Shown piece by piece: positions 46,322 through 58,132 of a stretch of DNA of 64,000 nt. Within the stretch, counting starts at the first letter, position 1, and every line of letters starts with the position of its first letter. The stretch comes from Flaccisagitta enflata (taxonomy: Eukaryota; Chaetognatha; Sagittoidea; Aphragmophora): contig OZ231126.1 of NCBI GenBank assembly GCA_965153355.1, positions 96,224,001 through 96,288,000 of the forward strand. Reading direction: 5' to 3'. The position numbers and the translations under genes are program-made. A model generated the notes under the pieces. The model ran no database searches. It was not told the origin of the DNA and was given only the letters and a program-made list of their open reading frames with translations.

Positions 46322-46435
46322 AGGTGCGACAAAGCAGTTATAACTGGCTGTGTCCGTTGGTTGGTCGGTCTGTCGGGTAACGCATTCGTTCGACGATCGA
46401 CACGTCGCACCTTATTGGCCTACTTGGCCTTGTTT
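46322..46435 (+). mobile_element. GTCGCG-family element (type d), full copy
   Basis: AGGTGCGACAAAGCAGTTAT, GGCTGTGTCCGTTGGTTGGT and ACGCATTCGTTCGACGATCG. ACACGTCGCACCTTATTGGC and CTACTTGGCCTTGTTT form the right end. AGGTGCGAC at the left is the exact complement of GTCGCACCT near the right end. Confidence 0.7.
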
Positions 46436-46437
46436 TG

Positions 46438-47070
46438 AGTCGCGTGCTACGTCGGTCGGTCGGTCGGTAGGTTGGTCGGCCGGTCGGTCGGTCCCCTTTT
46501 TGGGCAGCGGCCCCAAAGGGCCGATGTCCTGTAGGACACAGGGGTGAATTTCCAGACGTCTGGATGTCCGTCCGTCCATCCGTACGTACGTACATCCCCC
46601 CCCCCAAAGCTTCTCAAGCCTCAAATTCCCATTGAATATCATGGGAAATTGACAAAATACAAACTTCCCATTGAATAACATAGAAAATTATTAAAAAAGG
46701 GAAAAATTGCATGATTCCCATTGAATAACATAGAAAATAATGAAAATTGAGAAAAATGTAAAATTCCCATAAAATAACATGGAAAGTTGCTACCAAGGCC
46801 TCAAATATGCCCTCTCAGGACGTCTGGAAATTCACCCCTATGTCCTACAGATCATCGGCCCTTTGGGGCCGCTACCCTGCTCTCACACCAATTCATCAGC
46901 TAACAACTCCAAGCAGGGCATCGGGTACCGCTGACCATGTGCGATCCTTGGATGACTTGATACTTTTTCAGCTTTTTGAGTTTTTCCTCCTGCCCAGATG
47001 CCCTAGTGACCTCCAGCACTGCTCCTGCCCACCCGCACGGGACTAGGGTAGCCGTGTATCCGGCCTTGTT
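46438..47070 (+). mobile_element. Composite GTCGCG element directly upstream of the gene
   Basis: Starts AGTCGCGTGCTACGTCGGTC with a GGTC tract. The hairpin arm GGGCAGCGGCCCCAAAGGGC and CCTGTAGGACACAGGGG follows, then an interior of CCCATTGAATAACATAGAAAA repeats (given here as units of CCATTGAATAACAT). The inverted arm CCCCTATGTCCTACAG and GGGGCCGCTACCCTGC is next. The type b right end CCGCACGGGACTAGGGTAGC and GGCCTTGTT closes it, 186 bp upstream of the predicted start codon. Confidence 0.65.
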
Positions 47071-47109
47071 TATTGGAAACGTAATTTGTTTTTATTTTCA
47101 TATATTCCA

Positions 47110-47118
47110 GATAAACAA

Positions 47119-47153
<35 letters not shown>

Positions 47154-47163
47154 AGAAGAAGAG
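47110..47163. repeat. (GAA)n in the putative 5' leader
   Basis: A GAA/GAG trinucleotide run beginning just after TTTTCATATATTCCAG, which could be a 3' splice site of a 5' untranslated intron. It lies about 90 bp before the predicted start codon. Confidence 0.7.
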
Positions 47164-47255
47164 GACGTCCCTCTTACGTTAGAGGAGACGAGAGGGAAAA
47201 GACCAACGAACAAACAAAATTCAATACGATAGAATCAAGAAAAAAAACCCTCACA

Positions 47256-47337
47256 ATGAAACGAATATCAATTTTCATCGCGCTTTGCGTAATTCTCACA
47301 ATAAGGAATTGCTCAAATGGAATGGAAAACGATATGG
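47256..47337 (+). CDS. Exon 1: signal peptide of the giant mucin-like gene
   Basis: ATG opens a 27-codon frame, MKRISIFIALCVILTI then RNCSNGMENDM. The basic n-region (KR) and hydrophobic core look like a secretory signal peptide, with cleavage probably after the Ser-Asn-Gly. The exon ends at a strong donor (ATGG|GTAAGT at 47338) in phase 1, exactly matching the phase-1 acceptor at 48664. An in-frame Met at codon 23 is possible but would lose the signal. No canonical TATA box was identified, and an untranslated upstream exon is possible. ABCA transporters normally begin with a cytoplasmic tail and TM1 and have no cleaved signal, so if the distal homology is right this start is unusual. Confidence 0.55.
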
Positions 47338-47436
47338 GTAAGTTAGATTCAAATTGAGTTTCAATGACGGATCCCAGGCCATGGTGCCGAGTCTTCATTT
47401 TCGGTTCAATCACGGGGTGGGGAAATAAGTTGAGTG

Positions 47437-47610
47437 GGGCGCGTTTCTAGTCGCGGATAACCGCGTTTTGAAAGGCTCACTCGGTCGCACGCTGCGTTTG
47501 TTCGCTCGCACCGCACACTCCGCTCACTCGCTCCGCTGCGCTTTGCTACGCTCACTACGCTCACTCGCTCCGTGCATGGGTTCACTCACTTCGCTCACTC
47601 CCTCGTGGGT
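47437..47610. mobile_element. MITE fragment, GGCGCGTTTCTAGTCGCG end, copy 3
   Basis: GGCGCGTTTCTAGTCGCGGA then TCGGTCGCACGCTGCGTTTG and TTCGCTCGCACCGCACACTC match copies at 22065 and 28557. The right terminal repeat is not visible. It lies in intron 1. Confidence 0.5.
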
Positions 47611-47861
47611 TGGTGAAATTCATTTTTGTTCACACAGACAGAAAAACAGACTGAGGGCGAGAGTAGACAACAACAAATAGGACGGGAAAGAGAGAGGAAA
47701 GAGAGAGGATAGACCACCGAACGAATGGATGGACGGATGAACGGGTGGGCAGCTGGACGAGTGGATATATGGATGAACGGTTTGGCATACGTTTTTTCAG
47801 GCCTTTTAAAAAAGTTAAGAGGCATCTCTAAAAACTTTCTGCGACAATACAACATTATGAG

Positions 47862-48466
47862 TACAGGGTCATCAACCTGAGTTGTCGGATTCTGTTAAGC
47901 TTTTACTCTCAGATGCTGAAAGACATGAATTTGAAATTGATCAAGTCTTAAAGAGTATAGATTGAGATTTTTTTTTATAAAAATTGTAGCCATTTTGGTC
48001 AAGTGGTTTGTCTTTTACATAGGAATGAAAGGACACAAGTATTTTACCATTTTACAGATTGTCCATCAGAAATTCAGAATTCTGCTTGCATACATTTTCA
48101 TCTTTTATACTATTTATGCCGTAGAAAGAAAATTAATCTCAAATGAAAGATAAACTGACAGACATATTGAAATACTTGAATATCGTCACTGATTCAAGCC
48201 TGTTTTAGATTGATTACTAAAAAAACTCAAAAACTAATTGAAGTGGTAACTGGCACAATTCCTGGAAAATCTGTTCAGTCCTGAAATAAAAGCTTTACGT
48301 TCAAATCCATGCTAAAGACAAACTACTTGACCAAAATGGCTGAAATTTTTATACAAAAAATGTCAATCTGTACTCTTTAGGACTTGATCAATTTCAAATC
48401 CATGTCTCTTGGCATCAAAGTGTAAAAGCTTAACAGAATCCGACAACTCAGGTGGATGACCCTGTA
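47862..48466. mobile_element. MITE in intron 1, TACAGGGTCATC ends
   Basis: The left end TACAGGGTCATCAACCTGAG and the complement of the right end TACAGGGTCATCCACCTGAG continue together through TTGTCGGATTCTGTTAAGCT and GACTTGATCAATTT-like inner matches. About 605 bp, TA-flanked, non-coding. Confidence 0.8.
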
Positions 48467-48664
48467 ATCAGAGTAAATTAACATAAACAATGACTTATTA
48501 CAAAAGCGCGTAATCTGTAGAAGGGAGCCAGAGATTATATCTGTTTATTTTCTACCCATCACCATCATCATCACTATCGTTGATTTTTGCGTTCAAATAA
48601 AATTATCATGACTCAACGACTCAACTTTATCTTATATTCCTTTACCCATCTTTCATTTTGACAG

Positions 48665-51600
48665 CCACTACAACTGCGACAGTTACTGAGTTTAATATGA
48701 CATCAACTGAAACACCACAAATTGTGCTGTCACCAAATGACACTTTCCCAAATTTGACCATATCCCCAACCGACTCACCCCCAACGGAACTCAATGCAAC
48801 ATTGTCAGATGAAATTAGGGCTTATACTCTGCAACCAGAAAACACTACTGAAGATATCGCAAATATCTCAGAGGTTCTTTCCAGTACTTGGTCAACAATA
48901 CAACCAAATAATACCACATCATTCAAACCCACAGTGTCATCTACATTTCTGTCAAGTAATACTGAGGAGACAACTAACAACACTGAGATTTTTGCCGGCT
49001 ATTCATCAACACCACAACCAGAAGATATTACATTTATCCAACCAACATTTCAGCCAGACAATTTTACTGAGATAACAAGTACTACAACAGAGTTCATTTC
49101 GAGTGATTCTTCAACAGTACAACCAGAACATACCACGTCAACAGAACCCACAGCAACCTCCACAATTCTTCCAAACTATATAACTGAGGACATATCAAAC
49201 AACTATGAGGTATTTGACAACAATTCATCAACACCACAATCAGAAAATATCACATCTATCCAACCAACATTTCAGCCAGACAATTTCACTGAGATAACAA
49301 GTAATACAACAGAGTTCATTTCGAGTGATTCTTCAACAGTACAACCAGAACATACCACGTCAACAGAACCCACAGCAACCTCCACAATTTTGCCAAACAA
49401 TGTAACTGAGGACATATTAAACAACACTGAGGTATTTGACAACAATTCATCAACAAAACAATCAGAAAATATCACATCTATCCAACCAACATTTCAGCCA
49501 GACAATTTCACTGAGATAATAAGTAATACAACAGAGTTGATTTCAAGTGATTCTTCAACAGTACAACCAGAACATACCACATCAACAGAACCCACAGCAA
49601 CCTCCACAATTCCTCCAAACAATGTAACTGAGGACATATCAAACAACTCTGAGGTATTTGACAACAATTCATCAACACCACAACCAGAAAATATCACATC
49701 TATCCAACCAACATTTCAGCCAGACAATTTTACCGAGATGACAAGTAATACAACAGAGTTGATTTCAAGTGATTCTTCAACAGTACAACCAGAAAATATC
49801 ACATCAATAGAACAAACAGCAACCTCCACAATTTTGCCAAACAATGTAACTGAGGACTTATTAAACAACACTGAGGTATTTGACAACAATTCATCAACAC
49901 CACAACCAGAAAATATTACATTTATCCAACCAACAGTTCAGCCAGACAATTTTACTGAGATAACAAGTAATACAACAAGGTTGATTTCAAGTGATTCTTC
50001 AACAGTACAACCAGAAAATACCACGTCAACAGAACCCACAGCAACCTCCACAATTTTGCCAAACTATATAACTGAGGACATATCAAACAACTCTGAGGTA
50101 TTTGACAACAATTCATCAACACCACAACCAGAAAATATCACATTTATCCAACCAACATTTCAGCCAGACAATTTTACTGAGATAACAAGTAATACAACAG
50201 AGTTCATTTCAAGTGATTCTTCAACAGTACAACCAGAACATACCACGTCAACAGAACCCAGAACAACCTCCACAATTTTGCCAAACAATGTAACTGAGGA
50301 CATATTAAACAACACTGAGGTATTTGACAACAATTCATCAACACCACAATCAGAAAATATCACATCTATCCAACCAACATTTCAGCCAGGCAATTTCACT
50401 GAGATAATAAGTAATACAACAGAGTTGATTTCAAGTGATTCTTCAACAGTACAACCAGAACATACCACGTCAACAGAACCCACAGCAACCTCCACAATTC
50501 CTCCAAACAATGTAACTGAGGACATATCAAACAACTCTGAGGTATTTGACAACAATTCATCAACACCACATCCAGAAAATATCACATCTATCCAACCAAC
50601 ATTTCAGCCAGACAATTTTACCGAGATGACAAGTAATACAACAGAGTTGATTTCAAGTGATTCTTCAACAGTACAACCAGAAAATATCACATCAATAGAA
50701 CTGACAGCAACCTCCACAATTTTGCCAAACAATGTAACTGAGGACATATTAAACAACACTGAGGTATTTGACAACAATTCATCAACACCACAACCAGAAA
50801 ATATTACATTTATCCAACCAACAGTTCAGCCAGACAATTTTACTGAGATAACAAGTAATACAACAAGGTTGATTTCAAGTGATTCTTCAACAGTACAACC
50901 AGAAAATACCACGTCAACAGAACCCACAGCAACCTCCACAATTTTGCCAAACTATATAACTGAGGACATATCAAACAACTCTGAGGTATTTGACAACAAT
51001 TCATCAACACCACAACCAGAAAATATCACATTTATCCAACCAACATTTCAGCCAGACAATTTTACTGAGATAACAAGTACTACAACAGAGTTCATTTCGA
51101 GTGATTCTTCAACAGTACAACCAGAACATACCACGTCAACAGAACCCACAGCAACCTCCACAATTTTGCCAAACAATATAACTGAGGACATATCAAACAA
51201 CTCTGAGGTATTTGACAACAATTCATCAACACCACAACCAGAAAATATCACATTTATCCAAACAACATTTCAGCCAGACAATTTTACCGAGATGACAAGT
51301 AATACAACAGAGTTGATTTCAAGTGATTCTTCAACAGTACAACCAGAAAATATCACATCAATAGAACTGACAGCAACCTCCACAATTTTGCCAAACAATG
51401 TAACTGAGGACTTATTAAACAACACTGAGGTATTTGACAACAATTCATCAACACCACAACCAGAAAATATTACATTTATCCAACCAACAGTTCAGCCAGA
51501 CAATTTTACTGAGATAACAAGTACTACAACAGAGTTCATTTCGAGTGATTCTTCAACAGTACAACCAGAACATACCACGTCAACAGAACCCACAGCAACC

Positions 51601-54600
51601 TCCACAATTTTGCCAAACAATATAACTGAGGACATATCAAACAACTCTGAGGTATTTGACAACAATTCATCAACACCACAATCAGAAAATATCACATCTA
51701 TCCAACCAACATTTCAGCCAGACAATTTTACTGAGATAACAAGTAATACAACAGAGTTCATTTCGAGTGATTCTTCAACAGTACAACCAGAACATACCAC
51801 GTCAACAGAACCCAGAGCAACCTCCACAATATTGCCAAACAATGTAACTGAGGACATATCAAACAACACTGAGGTATTTGACAACAATTCATCAACACCA
51901 CAATCAGAAAATATCACATCTATCCAACCAACATTTCAGCCAGACAATTTCACTGAGATAATAAGTAATACAACAGAGTTGATTTCAAGTGATTCTTCAA
52001 CAGTACAACCAGAACATACCACGTCAACAGAACCCACAGCAACCTCCACAATTCCTCCAAACAATGTAACTGAGGACATATCAAACAACTCTGAGGTATT
52101 TGACAACAATTCATCAACACCACAACCAGAAAATATCACATTTATCCAAACAACATTTCAGCCAGACAATTTTACTGAGATAACAAGTACTACAACAGAG
52201 TTGATTTCAAGTGATTCTTCAACAGTACAACCAGAAAATATCACATCAATAGAACTGACAGCAACCTCCACAATTTTGCCAAACAATGTAACTGAGGACT
52301 TATTAAACAACACTGAGGTATTTGACAACAATTCATCAACACCACAACCAGAAAATATTACATTTATCCAACCAACAGTTCAGCCAGACAATTTTACTGA
52401 GATAACAAGTACTACAACAGAGTTGATTTCAAGTGATTCTTCAACAGTACAACCAGAAAATACCACGTCAACAGAACCCACAGCAACCTCCACAATTTTG
52501 CCAAACAATATTTTTGAGGACATATTAAACAACACTGAGGTATTTGACAACAATTCATCAACACCACAACCAGAAAATATCATATCTATCCAACCAACAT
52601 TTCAGCCAGACAATTTTACTGAGATAACAAGTAATACAACTGAGTTCATTTCAAGTGATTCTTCAACAGCACAACCAGAACATACCACATCAACAGAACC
52701 CACAGCTACCTCCACAATTCTTCCAAACAATATAACTGAGGACATATTAAACAACACTGAGGCATTTGTCAACGATTCATCAACACCACAATCAGAAAAT
52801 ATCACATTTATCCAACCAACATTTCAGCCAGATTATTTTACTGAGATAACAAGTAATACAACAGAGTTGATTTCAAGCGATTCTTCAACAGTACAACCAG
52901 AATATACCACGTCAACAGAACCCACAGCAACCTCCACAATTCTTCCAAACTATATAACTGAGGACATATTAAACCACACTGAGGCATTTGTCAACAATTC
53001 ATCAACACCACAACCAGAAAATATCACATTTATCCAACCAACATTTCAGCCAGACAATTTTACTGAGATAACAAGTAATACAACAGAGTTGATTTCAAGT
53101 GATTCTTCAACAGTACAACCAGAACATGCCACGTCAACAGAACCCACAGCAACCTCCACAATTCCTCCCAACAATGTAACTGAGGACATATTAAACAACA
53201 CTGAGGCATTTGTCAACAATTCATCAACACCACAACCAGAAAATATCACATCTATCCAACCAACATTTCAGCCAGACAATTTCACTGAGATAACAAGTTA
53301 TATAACAGAGTTTTTTTTTAGTAACTCCTCAACGTTACAACCAGAATCATATGTCAAACCCACAACATCAGCTACTTTTCTTCCAAATACTACCATTGAC
53401 ATAGTAAACACAACTGAGGTTTTTGTCAGCTATTCATCAACCGGACAACCAGAAAATATCACATTATTCCAACCAACATTTCAGCCAGATGATGTCACTC
53501 AGGAAACGAGTAATACCACACAGGAAATAAACATGTCATCCGAGGCCACAGCATCATCTACACTTTCACCAAATACTACTGAGGATAACATCAACACTAC
53601 AGACATATTAGTCAATGATTCAACAGGACAAGGAGAAGACATCAAAAAGGGCAAACCAACACCTTTACCTACATTTTTACCGGGAAATACTACTGAGTAT
53701 ATCTTAAACACCACAGAGATATCTGTCAATGATTCATCAAAGGGAAAACCAAAAAACATCCAAAAAGGCAAACCAACAGCTTCACCTACACTTTTACCAG
53801 AAAATACGACAGAGGATATCTTAAACTCCACAGAGATTTTTGTCAATGATTCAACAACAGGACAACCAAAAAACATCCAAAAAGGCAAACCAACAGCTTC
53901 ACCTACACTTTTACCAGAAAATACAACAGAGGATATCTTAAACTCCACAGAGATATTTGTCAATGATTCAACAACAGGACAACCAAAAAACATCCAAAAA
54001 GGCAAACCAACAGCTTCACCTACACTTTTACCAGAAAATACAACAGAGGATATCTCAAACACCACAGAGATATTTGTCAATGATTCAACAACAGGACATC
54101 CAAAAAACATCCAAAAAGGCAAACCAACAGCTTCACCTACACTTTTACCAGAAAAAACGACAGAGGATATTTTAAATACCACAGAGATATTTGTCAACGA
54201 TTCATCAACAGGACAACCAAAAAACATCCAGAAAGGCAAACCAACAGCTTCACCTACACTTTTACCAGATAAAACAACCAAGGATATTTTAAACACCACA
54301 GAGATGTTTGTCAACGATTCATCAACAGAAGAACCAAAGAACATCCAAAAAGGCAAACCAACAGCTTCACCAACACTTTTACCAGAAAATACAACAGAGG
54401 ATATCTTAAACACCACAGAGATATTTGTAAATAATTCATCTACAGGACAACCTAAAAACATCCAAAAAGGCAAACCAACAGCTTCACCAACACTTTTACC
54501 AGAAAATACAACAGAGGATATCTTAAACACCACAGAGATATTTGTAAATGATTCATCTACAGGACAACCTAAAAACATCCAAAAAAGCAAAATAACAGCC

Positions 54601-55060
54601 TCACCAACACTTTTACCAGAAAATGCAACAGAGGATATCTTAAACACCACAGAGATATTTGTAAATATTTCATCTACAGGACAACCTAAAAACATCCAAA
54701 AAGGCAAACCAACAGCTTCACCTACACTTTTACCAGAAAATACAACAGAGGATATCATAAACACCACAAAGATATTTGTCAATGATTCATCAACAGGACA
54801 ACCAGAAAATATCCCAAAAGGCAAACCCACATCTTCACCTAATTATCCGCCTGGTAGAATAACTGAGGAAACCACAAATATTGTTAGCGTTTCATCAACA
54901 GCAGAACCAGAAAATTCCACATTATTTGAACCCACAGTACAATCTGATGTTGCCATCACACCCACGCCCTCAAATTCAACCACACTTCTGCCTGACAATA
55001 ACACTGATGATGAAAATAATTTTGAAGTGACTTCTATCACCGTATCAATGACAACCACAG
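48665..55060 (+). CDS. Exon 2: giant mucin-like tandem-repeat exon (2132 codons)
   Basis: A single open exon of 6396 bp (acceptor TTTCATTTTGACAG at 48651-48664; donor ACAG|GTTTCA at 55061), phase 1 at both ends, so it is a symmetric cassette. The encoded segment is almost entirely Thr, Ser, Asn, Pro, Glu and Gln. It has very many N-x-S/T sequons (NFTE, NTTE, NVTE, NSST, NITS) and no cysteine until the very end, as expected of a heavily glycosylated extracellular mucin-type stalk. Repeats: degenerate units, then 19 tandem copies of a 74-residue unit (49063-53280), degenerate transition copies, then ten 39-residue units (53647-54816). The donor is non-consensus (GTTTCA); the alternative is termination at TAA 55075, giving a secreted mucin. 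I favour splicing because the phase matches exon 3 exactly. Confidence 0.8.
49063..53280 (+). repeat. 222-bp coding satellite, 19 tandem copies
   Basis: The period is exactly 222 bp (74 codons) throughout. Each unit begins FTEITSNTTEFISSDSSTVQ and later contains NVTEDILNNTEVFDNNSST and IQPTFQPDN. Units fall into subtypes that recur in order: units 2-5 (A-B-C-D) repeat as units 6-9, and units 13-15 repeat A-B-C, an 888-bp higher-order repeat. Edge units 17-19 differ (EAFVN instead of EVFDN). Confidence 0.9.
53647..54816 (+). repeat. 117-bp coding minisatellite, 10 tandem copies
   Basis: Period 117 bp (39 codons). The unit begins KGKPTASPTLLPENTTEDIL and continues NTTEIFVNDSSTGQPKNIQ. The TEDILN.TE...N.SST.QP.NI core is shared with the second half of the 74-residue unit, so both arrays descend from one unit of about 37 residues. 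The added Lys residues make this segment basic. Confidence 0.9.
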
Positions 55061-55365
55061 GTTTCATTTGCATTTAAAAATCCACTCATTCTTTTGCCTT
55101 TTTTTTTACGTTCTTGTGTCAATGGTGATGATTGCACGCCAATAAAGCAGCTAGCTGATCTCCTCTCACTGTTTAATAAATTCAACGTGAAAAAACTGTG
55201 AATTCTTCACAGGGTTTAATGCACTTTCATCGATATGGCAGTTTGGATTGTCCATGCCAAACATTATTGAATGTAGAGTCATCACGAGGCCAAGTTCACA
55301 GTGGCTCGTTAAGTGCCTGAATGAAATTTAACAATTTAACGATTTTGAACTAAACAAACATGTAA

Positions 55366-55985
55366 CCATGGACAAAAAAAAATCGCACATTGCTTATTTC
55401 TACCCTCAGTTGGTGTAACTTTTGAGAAAGTACAGAAAATCTATGACCATTTAAAAGAGCTTCAATAAATCTTTTATTTGAATCATTGAACGAAATTCTA
55501 ATTTGAAAACTCTAGAAGCTATATCAATTTGAAAAAAAAGTATCAGATTGAAATCTGACAGATATGACGTTTTCTACTTACGTGAAATCATGTACTAAAT
55601 GTCTTTGTTTGATTACCATTTCTGATTGGATTATCTAAAAAGGTCTGCTTGGCGCTATTTTGTAGACAATAAGTTATATTTTGATTTTCTAATAGATTTT
55701 TCTCAGTTTCCTTTTGTCAGATATATTTTTCTGTGCTTTTAAAGACAAAACTAAAACTACAGAATCCCTCCAATTGACAGATTACGATGATGCTCACTTC
55801 ATACTGTTGCCATTTCTAAAGAAATTGAGCGACAACTTTCTACTTGGTCTAGATTTGAAGAACTTTTGAATATCTTTCAAACAGTCACTGATTTTTTTTA
55901 TTTTTTTTTTAATCAAGTCGGTCAAAGGCATCCAAAAATGCCATGTGCGTTTGTTTGTTTTTTTGCCCATTCACCAAAAGTTAAA
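55366..55985. mobile_element. MITE in intron 2, AACCATGGRCAAAAAAA ends, copy 2
   Basis: The left end TAACCATGGACAAAAAAAAA plus TCGCACATTG and the right end CATGTGCGTTTG followed by TTTTTTTGCCCAT are inverted. It is homologous, in reverse orientation, to 38669-39378 (shared TCTAGATTTGAAG, AAGGTCTGCTTGGCG, TTGCCATTTCTA). Confidence 0.65.
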
Positions 55986-56162
55986 AAAAAAACGATTTAA
56001 TTTGTACACCAATTAATACTTTCAAAAATGTCCATTTAATGAAAAATGCAGATAGAATTCCCCAGAGTAGACCTGGCATATGTAGTTAATCAATAAGTTA
56101 GTATACTAATTGACTTTATAATGTATTATTTCATTCCTATGTTCGATGTTCTTTCTCCTCAG

Positions 56163-56532
56163 GACCTACAAAAGAGCGCATGAATGAAGGTCGGCCTCCG
56201 GGTTATTGGAGACCTCCAGATTTTACAAATGAAGAGATGATGATGATCCAAAACATGATACAGAAGAACAACGGCACTCTGCCGGACAAAATGCCGCCGA
56301 TGATGGGGAAAGGCGAAGGCGGCGGTGACGGCGAAGGCGAATGTCATGACAAAAGCGCAGCCCCGACTTTGGGACAAACCGCTTTTAACGTCGTTGAGGA
56401 AGTCAGAGAAATTTGGTCCAAGCTCAACACGACGCTCATTCGTGAGGATTTTAACCCGCTCATCTCGGAATTTGTCGAACTCACGTATCGGGAGTTTATG
56501 AGACCCAATGCGTGGACCAGACCATTCAGCGT
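56163..56532 (+). CDS. Exon 3: linker and first half-module (A1)
   Basis: Acceptor TTCTTTCTCCTCAG; phase 1 in, phase 2 out (donor GT|GTAAGT at 56533). It encodes GPTKERMNEGRPPGYWRPPD, a Met-rich helix, then a Gly/Glu/Asp-rich linker with one Cys (GGGDGEGECHD). A helical segment, TAFNVVEEVREIWSKLNTTL and ISEFVELTYREFMRPNAW, ends in RPFSV. The last segment aligns with exon 7 (ISELVENFLAEFQKPNPW, DPISI), showing an internal duplication. The product is predicted to be extracellular. Confidence 0.75.
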
Positions 56533-56624
56533 GTAAGTTTGGTTTTTTTTCTCGTGTTTGTTATTCTCATTTTCTTTTTTTTGAATATGCCATTAACGTA
56601 GAAGTGAGGGAGCCTATAACTTTT

Positions 56625-56994
56625 TAGTCGCGTGCACGCGACTCTACAACCCGCTTTGTCGGTCCGTCCGTCCGTCGGTCCGTCGGTCTGTCGGTCCGTC
56701 CGTCCGTCCGTCCGTCACACTTTACTTTTTTTTACTATAACGTCAACTCTTAGGTCATTTTAAATCATTTTAAGTCATTTATAGTTATTCTAAGTCATTT
56801 TGAGTCAGTCTAAGTCATTTTAAGTCATTTTAAGTTATTTTAAGTTATTTTTGGTTTCTTGGTTTTTTAGTCATTTTAAGTCAATTTTGGTCATTTTAGG
56901 TCATTCTAAGTCATTGAAAGTCATTCTAAGTCATTCTAAGTCATTCTTTGTCTGTAAGTCTCGCACGCGACTTATAGGTGTTGGCCTTGTTTAT
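56625..56994 (+). mobile_element. GTCGCG element (type a), full copy in intron 3
   Basis: The left end is AGTCGCGTGCACGCGACT then CTACAACCCGCTTTGTCGGT with a long (GTCC)n tract and CACACTTTACTTTTTTTT. The interior is TTTTAAGTCATTCTAAGTCA repeats. The right end is GTCTCGCACGCGACTTATAG plus GTGTTGGCCTTGTTT. This is the clearest type a copy and gives the family orientation. Confidence 0.8.
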
Positions 56995-57112
56995 CATAAT
57001 TGTAATAGCTTTTTTTAAAGATTAAGAATTTCGCTTTTTCCGAGCCTGACTAAGTATGATTAAGCCGAGTTGATTACTCATACGATGCAGTGTTGTCTAA
57101 TTTTTTTGTGGC

Positions 57113-57256
57113 GGACACGCGACTCTACACCTTGCCGTGTCGGTCGGTCGGTCCATCGGTCGATCCGTCTCGTAACATTTTGAAGTTCTGAGCAGTTTTT
57201 GCACCACTGCTCCTACCCAACCGTCCGCGACCGTATTGTCGAGTATCCGGTCTTGT
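57113..57256 (+). mobile_element. GTCGCG element (type c, short) in intron 3
   Basis: GGCGGACACGCGACTCTACA, CCTTGCCGTGTCGGTCGGTC and TTTGCACCACTGCTCCTACC. CAACCGTCCGCGACCGTATT and GTCGAGTATCCGGTCTTGTT complete it. GGCGGAC at the left tip pairs with GTCCGC near the right end. Confidence 0.7.
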
Positions 57257-57385
57257 TCCTTCTCTTTACTAATGAAACCCTTTCTCCTATGCTCTTCTCA
57301 CCTTTAGAGTCCCTCCCTCTTTGTTTTGTGTATGTTTTTCCGTCCGTCTTTCTTTCTGTATGACTTTATGACTGAACTGTATTTC

Positions 57386-57520
<135 letters not shown>

Positions 57521-57571
57521 TAAACCTTCCCCCCCACACATACACATTAAACTCACTCCAAACTCCCGCAG

Positions 57572-58058
57572 TTACGCTTCTCCGGTGAGCAAGCTTCAGG
57601 CGATGTTGTCTCAAATGCAGATGGACGAAGTGACGCGTAACAACTTGATTCTCGCCGAAGGCATCTTCGCGTCCTCTTGCAATCTCATCCAAAAACTGGC
57701 CAACGAGGGATCACTCCGCGGCCTCTTCCGGTCACCCAGATTGCGGCAGTTGGCGATGATGTTGGAATCCTCACCCGAATTGCTGCAGTCGCTCGTCGAC
57801 GCCATCTTGAACGAGGATCTGCATCAATTCATCGTCAACAACCAGCTGCCGGATATCATCGCCGATTTCCCGGCGGCGTTTTGCGACGAGAAGCGGAAAG
57901 GCAACTTCCTGTCGTTCGTCAACGGCAGCGCCATGCGAGAGACCGTCAGAGGAGTCTGCAACGCCAATTGGTCCGTGATCATCGATGATTTGGTCACAGA
58001 ATTGATTCCCACGGAAATCTACGTCAGAATGGCCGATAGGAATTCCACTTTTGATCTG
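57572..58058 (+). CDS. Exon 4: cysteine-containing helical module (B1)
   Basis: Acceptor CCAAACTCCCGCAG, phase 2 in, phase 0 out (CTG|GTGAGA at 58059). It encodes YASPVSKLQAMLSQMQMDEV, then ASSCNLIQKLANEGSLRGLF, SPELLQSLVDAILNEDLHQF, IADFPAAFC and RGVCNANWSVIIDDL, ending STFDL. Three cysteines align with those of exon 8 (QFC, ATFC, TMC). The L-P/S-P-x-x-V/L helix pattern with Phe-Leu and a following Cys recalls the first extracellular domain of ABCA transporters. I infer that from family knowledge and did not compute it. Reading through the donor reaches a stop at 58124, which I consider less likely. Confidence 0.8.
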
Positions 58059-58132
58059 GTGAGAGGAGGAACACGAAATTTCCTGGAAAGTTGGTATTCG
58101 TTTTCATCATCATTAATGTCATGAACAGGCCC

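Noticed and set aside
49063-54816. CRISPR-like regular repeats
   Set aside because: The units are contiguous without spacers, in frame in an exon of a eukaryotic gene.
53499-54830. 443-codon minus-strand frame
   Set aside because: It is the antisense shadow of the 117-bp coding array. The repeat period is a multiple of three, so one antisense frame stays open. The same applies to the 67-codon minus frames spaced 222 bp apart in the upstream array.
55061-55077. Termination of the mucin exon at TAA 55075-55077 as the true gene end
   Set aside because: Kept as an alternative only. The ACAG|GTTTCA donor gives phase 1, exactly what exon 3 requires, and no polyadenylation signal was noted immediately downstream, although AATAAA occurs at about 55140.
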